DNA from: an uncultured Muribaculaceae bacterium
Lineage (GTDB): Bacteria > Bacteroidota > Bacteroidia > Bacteroidales > Muribaculaceae
Reading direction: 5' to 3'
Length of the DNA stretch: 25,285 bases
NCBI GenBank assembly: GCA_905209725.1
Contig: CAJLTZ010000032.1
Span: forward strand, 1 to 25,285
Below are positions 15,552 through 22,288 of this stretch, in pieces; positions within the stretch are counted from its first letter, which is position 1, and each line of letters opens with the position of its first letter. A program made the translations under genes and the position numbers. The notes beneath the pieces are model-generated. The model did no database searches, had not been told where the DNA came from, and saw nothing but the letters and a program-made list of their open reading frames with translations.

Positions 15552-18075
15552 TGCCATAGAGAGAGTTCCACCATGAGGGGTCCTCCTGGAGATATTTGGC
15601 AAACCATGCCATGATAGTGTTCTGCCATAACTGGCGGTTTTCATATCCGGCAATCACGTGGTTTTCCCCCTCAACAGTTATGAACTCCACATCGCGGCCC
15701 AGAATCTTGAGGGCGTTGAAGAGTTGGATGCTCTCGCCGATAGGCACATTGGTGTCCACGGTGCCATGGAGCAGGAGGAGGGGAGTATGAATCTTGTCGG
15801 CATTGAAGAGCGAGCCCTGTTTTGTGAAGAGGTCGGGGTCGGTCCAGGGATAACTTTTAGCGGCAGCCACTGAGTTATAGGAATATCCCCAGTAGCCTTC
15901 GCCCCAGTAGGATGTGACATTGGAGATGCCGGCGTGCGACACTGCTGCGGCGAAGATGTCAGTCTGAGTCTGGAGATATTGCGTCATAAAGCCGCCATAA
16001 CTTGCGCCGAGGCAACCGATTTTCGTGCGGTCGATGAAGGGATGGGTGTCACACATCTTCTTAGTGCCCTGGATGATTTCATCGGCAGTGCGTTTGCCCC
16101 ATGCGTTCACGTGGCGTGCGGAATACTCCTGGCCATAGCCGGTGGTGCCGCTGGGATTCACCACATATACCATATATCCGCGCGAGGCGAAAAGTTGAGG
16201 GCTATACATATGGCGGAAGGATGCCTCGGAGGGGGAGGTGCCGCCATAGTAGTATACAATCATCGGATATTTTTTCGAGGCGTCGAAATCGGGGGGATAG
16301 CAGATGTAGCCATCCACATTGGTGCCGTCGGTGGCAGTGAAAGCCCAGGGCTCCATCTTGCCAAAGCGGGTGTCTTCCAACCATTCGCGCATCGGGGCCT
16401 CAATCAGAGTGTTGCGGCCATTCTTGAGGTCGAGCACCCAAGCCTCGCCATCGGCTGTGAAGTTGCCGCCCGTGTAGGCGATGTAGCGGTCCTCACGATC
16501 TCCGAGGCTGAAATTGCGCACATAGGTCATGTCGCCAGTATCGAGACGGGTGATTTTGCCGCTTTTCGGGTCGAGACGGTAGATATAATTGAAGAATCCG
16601 GTCTCGCCGGTGAAATATATCATGCCGTCGAGAGAGTTCCATTTCTGGGATCCGCTGATTGCCGGGTCGAAATCGCGAGTCATAGGGGTTACCTTCTTGC
16701 TGGCGATGTCGAAGATATAACCCTGGGTGTCGAAATCATTGCCGATGGGATGGTCGCCGTAGTTGGCGCCGGCCTTGCCGAAGATGTCGGGGCCGCCGGT
16801 GATGAAGAGGCGTTTGGCATCGGGGGAATAGATAGCGCCCCGCAATCCCGAATCCTTGATGATGGTGTCGCACTCAAGAGTGTTCATGTCCATTTGCACG
16901 AGGGTGGTGAAATAGAATGGGAAGCGGTCAGGCACATATACAGAGGAGGCATAGAGCAACTTTTGTCCGTCGGCCGAAAGGTCCATAATAGCAGTGGAAG
17001 CGCCGCCATATGTGAGGGGCATCTCCACATGCGATGCGAGGTCGTAGCGGATGATATAGTTGCGGTTGCGCATTCCGGGCTGACGGTCGTCGGGGTCGAG
17101 GTAGCGGTGGAGTTTGCCGGTTTCCTTGTCGGCCTCCACATTATCATAATAGAAGAGATATTTGCCGTCGGGGGAAATGGTGGCGTCATTCTGTGGGATT
17201 CCGCCTGCGAGGAGATTGCTTCGCATCGAGGGCACGTCGATGGCATAATAGTCGTATGCATTGTCGCGCTTTTTGCTGTATACGAGTTTTGAGCCTCGGT
17301 CCATCCACTGGGCAGAAACGTTGACGTCGTCGGAAATCACGCGGCCGGTAGCAGTCTCTGTGATAGAGCCGCGGTAGCGGGTGTCGGTGTCGGAATAGGT
17401 TTGGCGGCTCTTGGCGAGGATGTATTTGCCGTCGGCCGAGATTGTGGTGGAGTATACTCGTTCTCCGCCAAGGATGGTGAGCGGGGTTACGCGCTTGCCG
17501 AGTGCGGGAGCTGCCTCTATGGCCACATCCTCGAAGTCGCTATCGGGTATGAACTCGAGTTTGGCCTCGGGAGCGCTCTTGTCGTCGGGCATAGCGGCAA
17601 GGTCGATGATGATGTCATAACTTGTGGCAGGGAGGAGTTCCATCTTCCACTCCTGGCTTTTGGCTGTGGAGTCGGCTGCAGCCTTGGTGATCTTTGTGGT
17701 GCCGTTCACCTTCACAGCGGCGCGGGAGGTGGAGGTGAGTTTCAGTGTTCCCTTCGCATATCTGTCCGCACTGATGCGTGTGGAGAGAGTGTAGAGGAGG
17801 GGATTCTTTCCGGCGGCGTCGAGATTTACGATGCCGGCGGTGTCAGTCTCGACGGCGGCCCATTTGGCAGTCTCCTTGTCGGAGGGCCGGTAGTTGCGTG
17901 CCTCAAGGATTTTCTCCGCGCTGTAGGGGTTTTCCTTCTGCAGGCTGTCGGGGGTGGCGGGCATGTGCATCTTCACAGCCGGTGCCAGTCTGTATTGTCT
18001 GATGGTAAAAGCGCCTCCGGCACTTGCCAGAAGCACTGCCGCCGCCACAGCGGCCATCGCTCTCTGATGTCTCAT
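15541..18075 (-). CDS. S9 family serine peptidase (prolyl oligopeptidase/DPP-like)
   Basis: An 844-residue exported or membrane-anchored peptidase. The N-terminus has a short hydrophobic signal (MAAVAAAVLLASAGGAFTI). A long beta-propeller region with WD/PD40-like strands (such as PDGKYLFYYDN and PDAKRLFITGG) occupies about residues 190-560, and an alpha/beta hydrolase domain follows. The catalytic triad is visible as Ser692 in GASYGGF, Asp774 in HGTVDTNVP and His806 in GENHVIAG. The expected activity is cleavage of short peptides, often after Pro or Ala. The gene is 15 nt behind the FKBP lipoprotein gene, and its stop overlaps the glycosyltransferase start. An alternative start at Met7 (18057) is possible. 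Confidence 0.93.
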   Translation of the reverse strand: MRHQRAMAAVAAAVLLASAGGAFTIRQYRLAPAVKMHMPATPDSLQKENPYSAEKILEARNYRPSDKETAKWAAVETDTAGIVNLDAAGKNPLLYTLSTRISADRYAKGTLKLTSTSRAAVKVNGTTKITKAAADSTAKSQEWKMELLPATSYDIIIDLAAMPDDKSAPEAKLEFIPDSDFEDVAIEAAPALGKRVTPLTILGGERVYSTTISADGKYILAKSRQTYSDTDTRYRGSITETATGRVISDDVNVSAQWMDRGSKLVYSKKRDNAYDYYAIDVPSMRSNLLAGGIPQNDATISPDGKYLFYYDNVEADKETGKLHRYLDPDDRQPGMRNRNYIIRYDLASHVEMPLTYGGASTAIMDLSADGQKLLYASSVYVPDRFPFYFTTLVQMDMNTLECDTIIKDSGLRGAIYSPDAKRLFITGGPDIFGKAGANYGDHPIGNDFDTQGYIFDIASKKVTPMTRDFDPAISGSQKWNSLDGMIYFTGETGFFNYIYRLDPKSGKITRLDTGDMTYVRNFSLGDREDRYIAYTGGNFTADGEAWVLDLKNGRNTLIEAPMREWLEDTRFGKMEPWAFTATDGTNVDGYICYPPDFDASKKYPMIVYYYGGTSPSEASFRHMYSPQLFASRGYMVYVVNPSGTTGYGQEYSARHVNAWGKRTADEIIQGTKKMCDTHPFIDRTKIGCLGASYGGFMTQYLQTQTDIFAAAVSHAGISNVTSYWGEGYWGYSYNSVAAAKSYPWTDPDLFTKQGSLFNADKIHTPLLLLHGTVDTNVPIGESIQLFNALKILGRDVEFITVEGENHVIAGYENRQLWQNTIMAWFAKYLQEDPSWWNSLYGNDK

Positions 18076-18090
18076 GAAATGGTATCGGTT

Positions 18091-18627
18091 TTAATCGTTG
18101 GGTCGCTCATAGTCCACAATCTCCTTCATCTTCACATGGTAGATGAGGTTGGAATAGGGTTTCACGGAGCCCTGGGCTCCGGAGCCATAAGCGGAATTAT
18201 AGGGGATGATCATGGTCACGCTGTCGCCCACATGCATGGTGGTCAGCGCCGCCCACATGCCAATGATGTTCTGGTTGGGCTGGCTCTGATATATGCTGTC
18301 GCCAAAGGTGGTGGAGGAGTAGGAGTTGCCGAGTTTCTCGCCAAGGATATTCTCCATCTCGTATTTGATATTTACAGTAGAGGTGGAGAGGGGGCGGAGA
18401 TTGCGGCGAGTGAGGGTGGTGTCATTGTGCCAGCGGATGTATACGCTATTGAGCGGCGCCCACACAGGCACCACTTTAGTGTACACTTTTGTGTCGATGG
18501 CCTTTACGTATTCATCGTTCTGTTCCCGCCAGGCGTCGTAATCATCCATCTCCCCCTTGAGGCAGGAGGAGAGGATGGTGAGAAGCGCGGGGAGGCAGAG
18601 AGCCTTGATAATGAGTGCTTTCTTCAT
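18091..18627 (-). CDS. FKBP-type peptidyl-prolyl isomerase lipoprotein
   Basis: A 178-residue lipoprotein. The lipobox LSSC places the acylated residue at Cys22, and the next residues, LKGEMDDYD, contain a Lys followed by acidic residues like a Bacteroidetes surface-export signal. The C-terminal 90 residues fit an FKBP domain: VNIKYEMENILGE, then GMWAALTTMHVGDSVTMIIP, the YGSGAQG loop, and the closing LIYHVKMKEI. Such proteins assist folding of envelope proteins. Between residues 25 and 85 lies a family-atypical segment with no recognisable domain. The start is one base beyond the lemA stop (TGATATG), so translation is coupled to lemA. Confidence 0.88.
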   Translation of the reverse strand: MKKALIIKALCLPALLTILSSCLKGEMDDYDAWREQNDEYVKAIDTKVYTKVVPVWAPLNSVYIRWHNDTTLTRRNLRPLSTSTVNIKYEMENILGEKLGNSYSSTTFGDSIYQSQPNQNIIGMWAALTTMHVGDSVTMIIPYNSAYGSGAQGSVKPYSNLIYHVKMKEIVDYERPND

Positions 18628-18628
18628 A

Positions 18629-19219
18629 TCAGAATTTCACTTCCGGGGCTTTCTCCGCGCCGGCTTCGGCCTTGAACTGGGGTTTCTCCTTGAAACCGAA
18701 CCAGCCGGCATAGATCATTGTAGGAAATTTCTTGATGCTCGTGTTGTAATCCATCACGGCTTCCGTGTAGCGTTTGCGCTCGGTGGCGATTCTGTTTTCG
18801 GTGCCTTCGAGCTGAGCCTGCAAGGCCATGAAGTTTTCATTGGCCTTGAGGTCGGGATATGCCTCGGTGACGGCCAACAGCGACTTGAGGGCACCGCTAA
18901 GTTCGTTCTGGGCATCCTGGAATTTGGCCATGGTTTCCTCGTTGAGGTTGGCGGGGTCGATGGTGACGGATGTGGCTTTTGCGCGGGCCTCTACCACCTT
19001 TGTGAGGGTTTCCTCCTCATGGGTGGAATAGCCCTTGACGGTGTTCACGAGGTTGGGGATGAGGTCGGCACGGCGCTGATACTGGTTTTCCACCTGTGCC
19101 CAGGCCTGGTCCACGCCCTGCTGTTTCTCCACGAGGGAGTTATAGTTGCAGGAAGTGAGGCCCGACATGGCTGCGACGGCGAGCAGCGCGAACGCTGCTT
19201 TCTTTATTATCTTGAACAT
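18629..19219 (-). CDS. lemA: LemA family lipoprotein
   Basis: A 196-residue helical envelope protein. The signal peptide ends LTSC (Cys24). The family core follows: NYNSLVEKQQGVDQAWAQVE, then YQRRADLIPNLVNTVKGY, LTKVVEARAKA, and the terminal YNTSIKKFPTMIYAGWFGF. LemA proteins are anchored in the membrane with a long antiparallel helical bundle; their molecular role is not established. Many genomes place lemA beside a TPM-domain or peptidase gene; here the downstream neighbours are an FKBP isomerase and an S9 peptidase, which suggests an envelope protein-quality theme. It lies 13 nt after glyS and shares its transcript. Confidence 0.95.
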   Translation of the reverse strand: MFKIIKKAAFALLAVAAMSGLTSCNYNSLVEKQQGVDQAWAQVENQYQRRADLIPNLVNTVKGYSTHEEETLTKVVEARAKATSVTIDPANLNEETMAKFQDAQNELSGALKSLLAVTEAYPDLKANENFMALQAQLEGTENRIATERKRYTEAVMDYNTSIKKFPTMIYAGWFGFKEKPQFKAEAGAEKAPEVKF

Positions 19220-19232
19220 ATATTATTCTTTA

Positions 19233-20777
19233 TTATAGGAGTTTTTTGAGCAGGCTGTTGAGGCTTACCTTGTCGGCGAGGATCTTCTCGAGGTCGGCTG
19301 CTGCCACGCGGGTCTGTTCCATGGAGTCGCGCTCGCGGAGGGTCACTGTGCCATCCTCGAGGGTCTGGTGGTCCACAGTGATACAGTAAGGAGTGCCAAT
19401 GGCATCCTGGCGGCGGTAGCGCTTGCCGATGGAGTCTTTCTCGTCGTATTGACAGGTGAAGTCGAAGCGGAGGCGGTGCTGGATTTCGCGGGCCTTTTCG
19501 GGAAGACCATCCTTCTTCACAAGGGGAAGCACGGCGCATTTCACCGGGGCGATGGGCGCCGGGAAATGGAGCACGGCGCGGCTGTCGCCATTGCCGAGGT
19601 CCTGCTGCTCGTAGCAACTGCAGAACACGCTCAGGAACATGCGGTCCACGCCGATTGAGGTCTCAATCACGTAGGGCACATAGCTTTCGTTGAGTTCCGG
19701 GTCGAAATATTGTATCTTCTTGCCGGAGAATTTCTCGTGCTGGGAGAGGTCGAAGTTGGTGCGGCTATGGATACCCTCCACCTCCTTGAAACCGAAAGGC
19801 ATCTGGAATTCGATGTCGGTGGCGGCGTTGGCGTAGTGGGCGAGTTTCTCGTGGTCGTGGAAGCGGTATTTCTCATCGCCGAGGCCGAGGGCCTTGTGCC
19901 ATTTGAGGCGGGTCTGGCGCCAGAAGTCGAACCATTTCAGTTCCTCGCCGGGGCGCACGAAGAATTGCATCTCCATCTGCTCAAACTCGCGCATGCGGAA
20001 TATAAACTGGCGGGCCACGATCTCATTGCGGAAGGCTTTGCCTATCTGCGCGATACCGAAGGGAAGGCGCATGCGGCCGGTTTTCTGCACGTTGAGATAA
20101 TTGACGAAGATACCCTGAGCCGTTTCGGGGCGTAGGTAAACCTCCATGGCGCCGTCGGCGGTGCTTCCCATCTCGGTCTTGAACATGAGGTTGAACTGGC
20201 GCACGTCGGTCCAGTTGCGGGTGCCGCTGATGGGGTCCACGATCTCATAGTCGAGGATGATCTGCTTGAGTTCGGCGAGGTCGTTGGCGTTCATGGCGTC
20301 GCTGTAGCGCTTGTGGAGCTCGTCGCGCTTGCGCTGATGCTCGAGCACGCGGGGATTGGTCTGGCGGAACATCGCCTCGTCGAAACTGCCGCCGAAGCGC
20401 TTAGCGGCCTTTGCCACCTCCTTCTGGATCTTCTCCTCGAATTTGGCGATCTCATCCTCGATGAGCACGTCGGCGCGATAGCGCTTCTTGGAGTCCTTGT
20501 TGTCAATCAGAGGGTCGTTGAAAGCGTCAACGTGGCCGGAAGCCTTCCAGATGGTAGGGTGCATGAAGATGGCCGAGTCGATGCCCACGATGTTGTCGTG
20601 GAGCATAGTCATGGCTTCCCACCAATATCTCTTTATATTGTTTTTGAGCTCTACGCCATTCTGACCGTAGTCGTAGACGGCGCTGAGTCCATCGTATATC
20701 TCGCTGGATTGAAACACGAACCCATATTCCTTGGCATGGGCGATAATAGTCTTGAAAACGTCTTCTTGTTTTGCCAT
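19233..20777 (-). CDS. glyS: Glycyl-tRNA synthetase, dimeric type
   Basis: A 514-residue class II aminoacyl-tRNA synthetase that charges tRNA-Gly. Seen: YGFVFQSSEIYDGLSAVYDYG near the N-terminus, YLRPETAQGIF at 214-224, motif 2 beginning FRNEI at 249 and continuing MREFEQMEMQFF, and motif 3 ETSIGVDRMFLSVF. This is the single-chain alpha2 form rather than the alpha2-beta2 GlyQ/GlyS pair. It is the first gene of the long minus-strand run. Start 20777 (MAKQEDVF) is the normal N-terminus, and a full promoter ends about 20 nt upstream, leaving a leader of only about a dozen bases. No T-box is present. Confidence 0.97.
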   Translation of the reverse strand: MAKQEDVFKTIIAHAKEYGFVFQSSEIYDGLSAVYDYGQNGVELKNNIKRYWWEAMTMLHDNIVGIDSAIFMHPTIWKASGHVDAFNDPLIDNKDSKKRYRADVLIEDEIAKFEEKIQKEVAKAAKRFGGSFDEAMFRQTNPRVLEHQRKRDELHKRYSDAMNANDLAELKQIILDYEIVDPISGTRNWTDVRQFNLMFKTEMGSTADGAMEVYLRPETAQGIFVNYLNVQKTGRMRLPFGIAQIGKAFRNEIVARQFIFRMREFEQMEMQFFVRPGEELKWFDFWRQTRLKWHKALGLGDEKYRFHDHEKLAHYANAATDIEFQMPFGFKEVEGIHSRTNFDLSQHEKFSGKKIQYFDPELNESYVPYVIETSIGVDRMFLSVFCSCYEQQDLGNGDSRAVLHFPAPIAPVKCAVLPLVKKDGLPEKAREIQHRLRFDFTCQYDEKDSIGKRYRRQDAIGTPYCITVDHQTLEDGTVTLRERDSMEQTRVAAADLEKILADKVSLNSLLKKLL

Positions 20778-20796
20778 TGAACTGAAGTTTAATCCA

Positions 20797-20828
20797 CAAA
20801 ATTAATAAATTCGCCCCGCATTCGCAAA
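20797..20828 (-). promoter_or_regulatory. Promoter for glyS
   Basis: On the minus strand TTTG (20828-20825), 20 nt, then TAATTTTG (20804-20797). Expected start near 20790, so the glyS leader is about a dozen bases. It separates glyS from the terminated transcript upstream. Confidence 0.7.
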
Positions 20829-20925
20829 TGCAGAGCGCAAATGCATGATTATTATGGTGATATTTCGGCGCAATAGCGCCGAAGGCCGAAACTTTTATTA
20901 ATGTTGAATTATGAATTGAGGGATA

Positions 20926-20950
20926 TTGAATTTTGAATTTTGCAGCGACG
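20926..20950. repeat. Period-7 repeat (site C) with GCGAC element
   Basis: Two TTGAATT units at 20926-20939 run into TTGCAGCGACG, the same order (heptads, then GCAG, then GCGAC) as site A read on the minus strand. Here the family lies in the gap between the glyS promoter and the putative RNA gene, with no + strand gene downstream. Confidence 0.6.
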
Positions 20951-20985
20951 CGCCGGGCTTACTCTGGCGTAGGCGCTGTATTTAA

Positions 20986-21256
20986 TGTTAAACAACTAAC
21001 GGGCTGCCAACTTTCAGTTAGCAGCCCGGAAGAAAGACTGACGACTCACGTCGTTATCTTTTTGCATTTTCGATTAAGGTCAAAATAATAATCAATTACC
21101 CTGTTGTTTGCATTTCTTGGTTCATCCGTGTTTCTGGTATCAGATCTAAGGTTAATCGGTATTAAGGTTTTTAATTTTCTTGTCTTAACCAGTCAAACGG
21201 AAACTCGCGCATTTATTTCCTTCTCTCTCGATTGACGCAAGCCTTGTTCCTTTTGA
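20986..21256 (-). ncRNA. Putative small RNA or leader RNA with three micro-ORFs
   Basis: Inferred from complete signals on the minus strand. The promoter is TTTG (21293-21290), N20, TAACTTTG (21269-21262). About 235-260 nt later comes an intrinsic terminator, 21028-21000. Three short frames lie inside: MREFPFDWLRQEN (21212-21171, preceded by AGAAGGAAATAA), MNQEMQTTG (21125-21096) and MQKDNDVSRQSFFRAAN (21067-21014). The third contains a small hairpin ACGAC-GTGA-GTCGT and its stop codon falls in the terminator loop, so its translation would disrupt the terminator, as in attenuation. I see no match to RNase P, tmRNA, SRP RNA or 6S RNA. The downstream gene is glyS, but glyS has its own promoter. 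Confidence 0.4.
21000..21028 (-). terminator. Intrinsic terminator of the putative small RNA
   Basis: The minus strand folds as CGGGCTGCTAACT-GAA-AGTTGGCAGCCCG, a 13-bp stem with one G-U pair (on the + strand the same position is a C-A mismatch), followed by TTAGTTGTTTAA. The strand bias of pairing supports use on the minus strand. Confidence 0.7.
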
Positions 21257-21261
21257 CGCTG

Positions 21262-21293
21262 CAAAGTTACATCTTTTGCGAGCCGATTGCAAA
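21262..21293 (-). promoter_or_regulatory. Promoter of the putative small RNA
   Basis: TTTG (21293-21290), 20 nt, TAACTTTG (21269-21262), with an AT-rich stretch further upstream. It does not precede any normal gene. Confidence 0.65.
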
Positions 21294-21511
21294 TTTATTA
21301 AAATGTTATACAACATGTTTTTGAATTTTTTGGCTTTTTGCCGGCTCATAGGCGATATGTCACACTTTGGCCGGCTTCTATTCAATGCAATCTGCGGCAA
21401 ATATAGAAAATACTTACATAATGTACAAGTTTAGCTGCCTAATAGGAAAAATGTAAAATAATATCAATTATTAAATATGAGGCATTAGTTTTGCCTCCAT
21501 ACGTCCACATA

Positions 21512-21557
21512 AAGCCGCCTATAATTCATTGCCTGTGCTTTGAATTATAGGCGGCTT
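21512..21557 (-). terminator. Terminator of the secreted-protein gene
   Basis: Perfect 17-bp inverted repeat, arms 21512-21528 and 21541-21557 around a 12-nt loop, beginning 27 nt after the stop codon at 21584. On the minus strand the stem is followed by TTTATG. Confidence 0.85.
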
Positions 21558-21583
21558 ACTTTCCGGCCAATTATTGGAGGTTG

Positions 21584-22273
21584 TTATTTCTCGGACTTCT
21601 TCTCGGGATTCTTCGGGGTGTTGGCGATGCGCTTCATGTTGAGGGCGGGATTGTAGATGCCGCCCGATTTGCCTGGATGTACTTTACCATCCTCCCCAAT
21701 CACTGATTTGCCTCCGTCGCCTGTGGTCTTTTTCTTTACCGGGGGTGCTGTGATCAGACAGTTTTCCACGATGAAGCTGTAGCGATGCACTGTGCAGTCC
21801 ATCGGCGCCTGGCCTGTGGAATTGATGAGCACCTCGCTGAAGTATGTCACATCCTGAGGAACGCCTGAAACCGTGAGCGTACACGCCAGCGAACCGCCGG
21901 CGGGAATCTCCTTTGAAAGGCCTTCGCCGCTTTCTGATTCGGCCATCGTAATCTTGCTGACGGGATATACGATGCCGTCGGGACCTGTGACCTTCACGGC
22001 GTCATTCTCATAATTGCGCAGCCATACATTCTCGATAGCTGCCTGCGATTTGTTGGGCAGCTCGAAGGAGATAACCACATTCTCACCGGTGCGTTTTGCG
22101 CCGAGATACTTGAACCCTACGCCGGGATTGTCACCCTTCGCCAGAAGTTTCATCGACACCGGTTTTACCTCGGCCGCAGCCTCTTTGTTCTGCTCCTGTG
22201 CCATTGCCGCAGCAGGTGCCATTGCCGACACGGCCATCATCAAGGCCGCCATCATAATCCTAACTTTCTTCAT
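21584..22273 (-). CDS. Secreted protein of unknown function
   Basis: A 229-residue periplasmic or secreted protein. The signal peptide MKKVRIMMAALMMAVSAMAP continues AAAMA and is probably cleaved before QEQNK. The mature middle part (about residues 45-165) looks like an all-beta, immunoglobulin-like domain: GDNPGVGFKYLGAKRTGENVVISFELPNKS is a typical strand pattern, and two cysteines (in SLACTLTV and MDCTVHRY) could pair, with a third in ENCLI. The C-terminus from about 175 is Lys/Gly-rich, low-complexity and likely disordered. I recognise no named family. It follows the AAA/PD-(D/E)XK gene by 15 nt on the same strand, so the two may be co-transcribed, and a strong terminator closes the unit. 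Confidence 0.8.
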   Translation of the reverse strand: MKKVRIMMAALMMAVSAMAPAAAMAQEQNKEAAAEVKPVSMKLLAKGDNPGVGFKYLGAKRTGENVVISFELPNKSQAAIENVWLRNYENDAVKVTGPDGIVYPVSKITMAESESGEGLSKEIPAGGSLACTLTVSGVPQDVTYFSEVLINSTGQAPMDCTVHRYSFIVENCLITAPPVKKKTTGDGGKSVIGEDGKVHPGKSGGIYNPALNMKRIANTPKNPEKKSEK

Positions 22274-22288
22274 ATGCTTATTCTTTTA

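Larger units (their letters stand above)
20778..21583. other. 806-nt intergenic region upstream of glyS
   Basis: No ordinary protein gene is convincing. From left to right it holds the glyS promoter, repeat site C, the putative minus-strand RNA with its terminator and promoter (about 20986-21293), an AT-rich stretch with a small hairpin GAGGCA/TGCCTC at 21479-21497, and the terminator of the secreted-protein gene (21512-21557). Confidence 0.7.

Noticed and set aside
15934..17292. Long open frame (452 codons) on the + strand opposite the S9 peptidase
   Set aside because: It lies wholly antisense to a gene with an intact triad; the His/Gly/Val/Ala-rich composition is typical of a GC-driven shadow frame.
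17401..18675. Open frame of 424 codons on + across the S9 and FKBP genes
   Set aside because: Shadow of three real minus-strand genes, with no recognisable domain.
20986..21256. tmRNA, RNase P RNA, SRP RNA or 6S RNA as identity of the putative transcript
   Set aside because: No tag-peptide ending in ALAA, no CCA-type acceptor, no RNase P core, no SRP tetraloop domain and no long rod with a central bubble could be recognised.
20778..21300. T-box riboswitch upstream of glyS
   Set aside because: No T-box consensus (such as the AGGGTGGNACC-like core) is visible, and the upstream transcript is terminated before glyS, which has its own promoter.
21185..21400. Minus-strand frame of 71 codons in the glyS-upstream gap
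   Set aside because: It crosses the promoter of the putative RNA and has random-looking composition.
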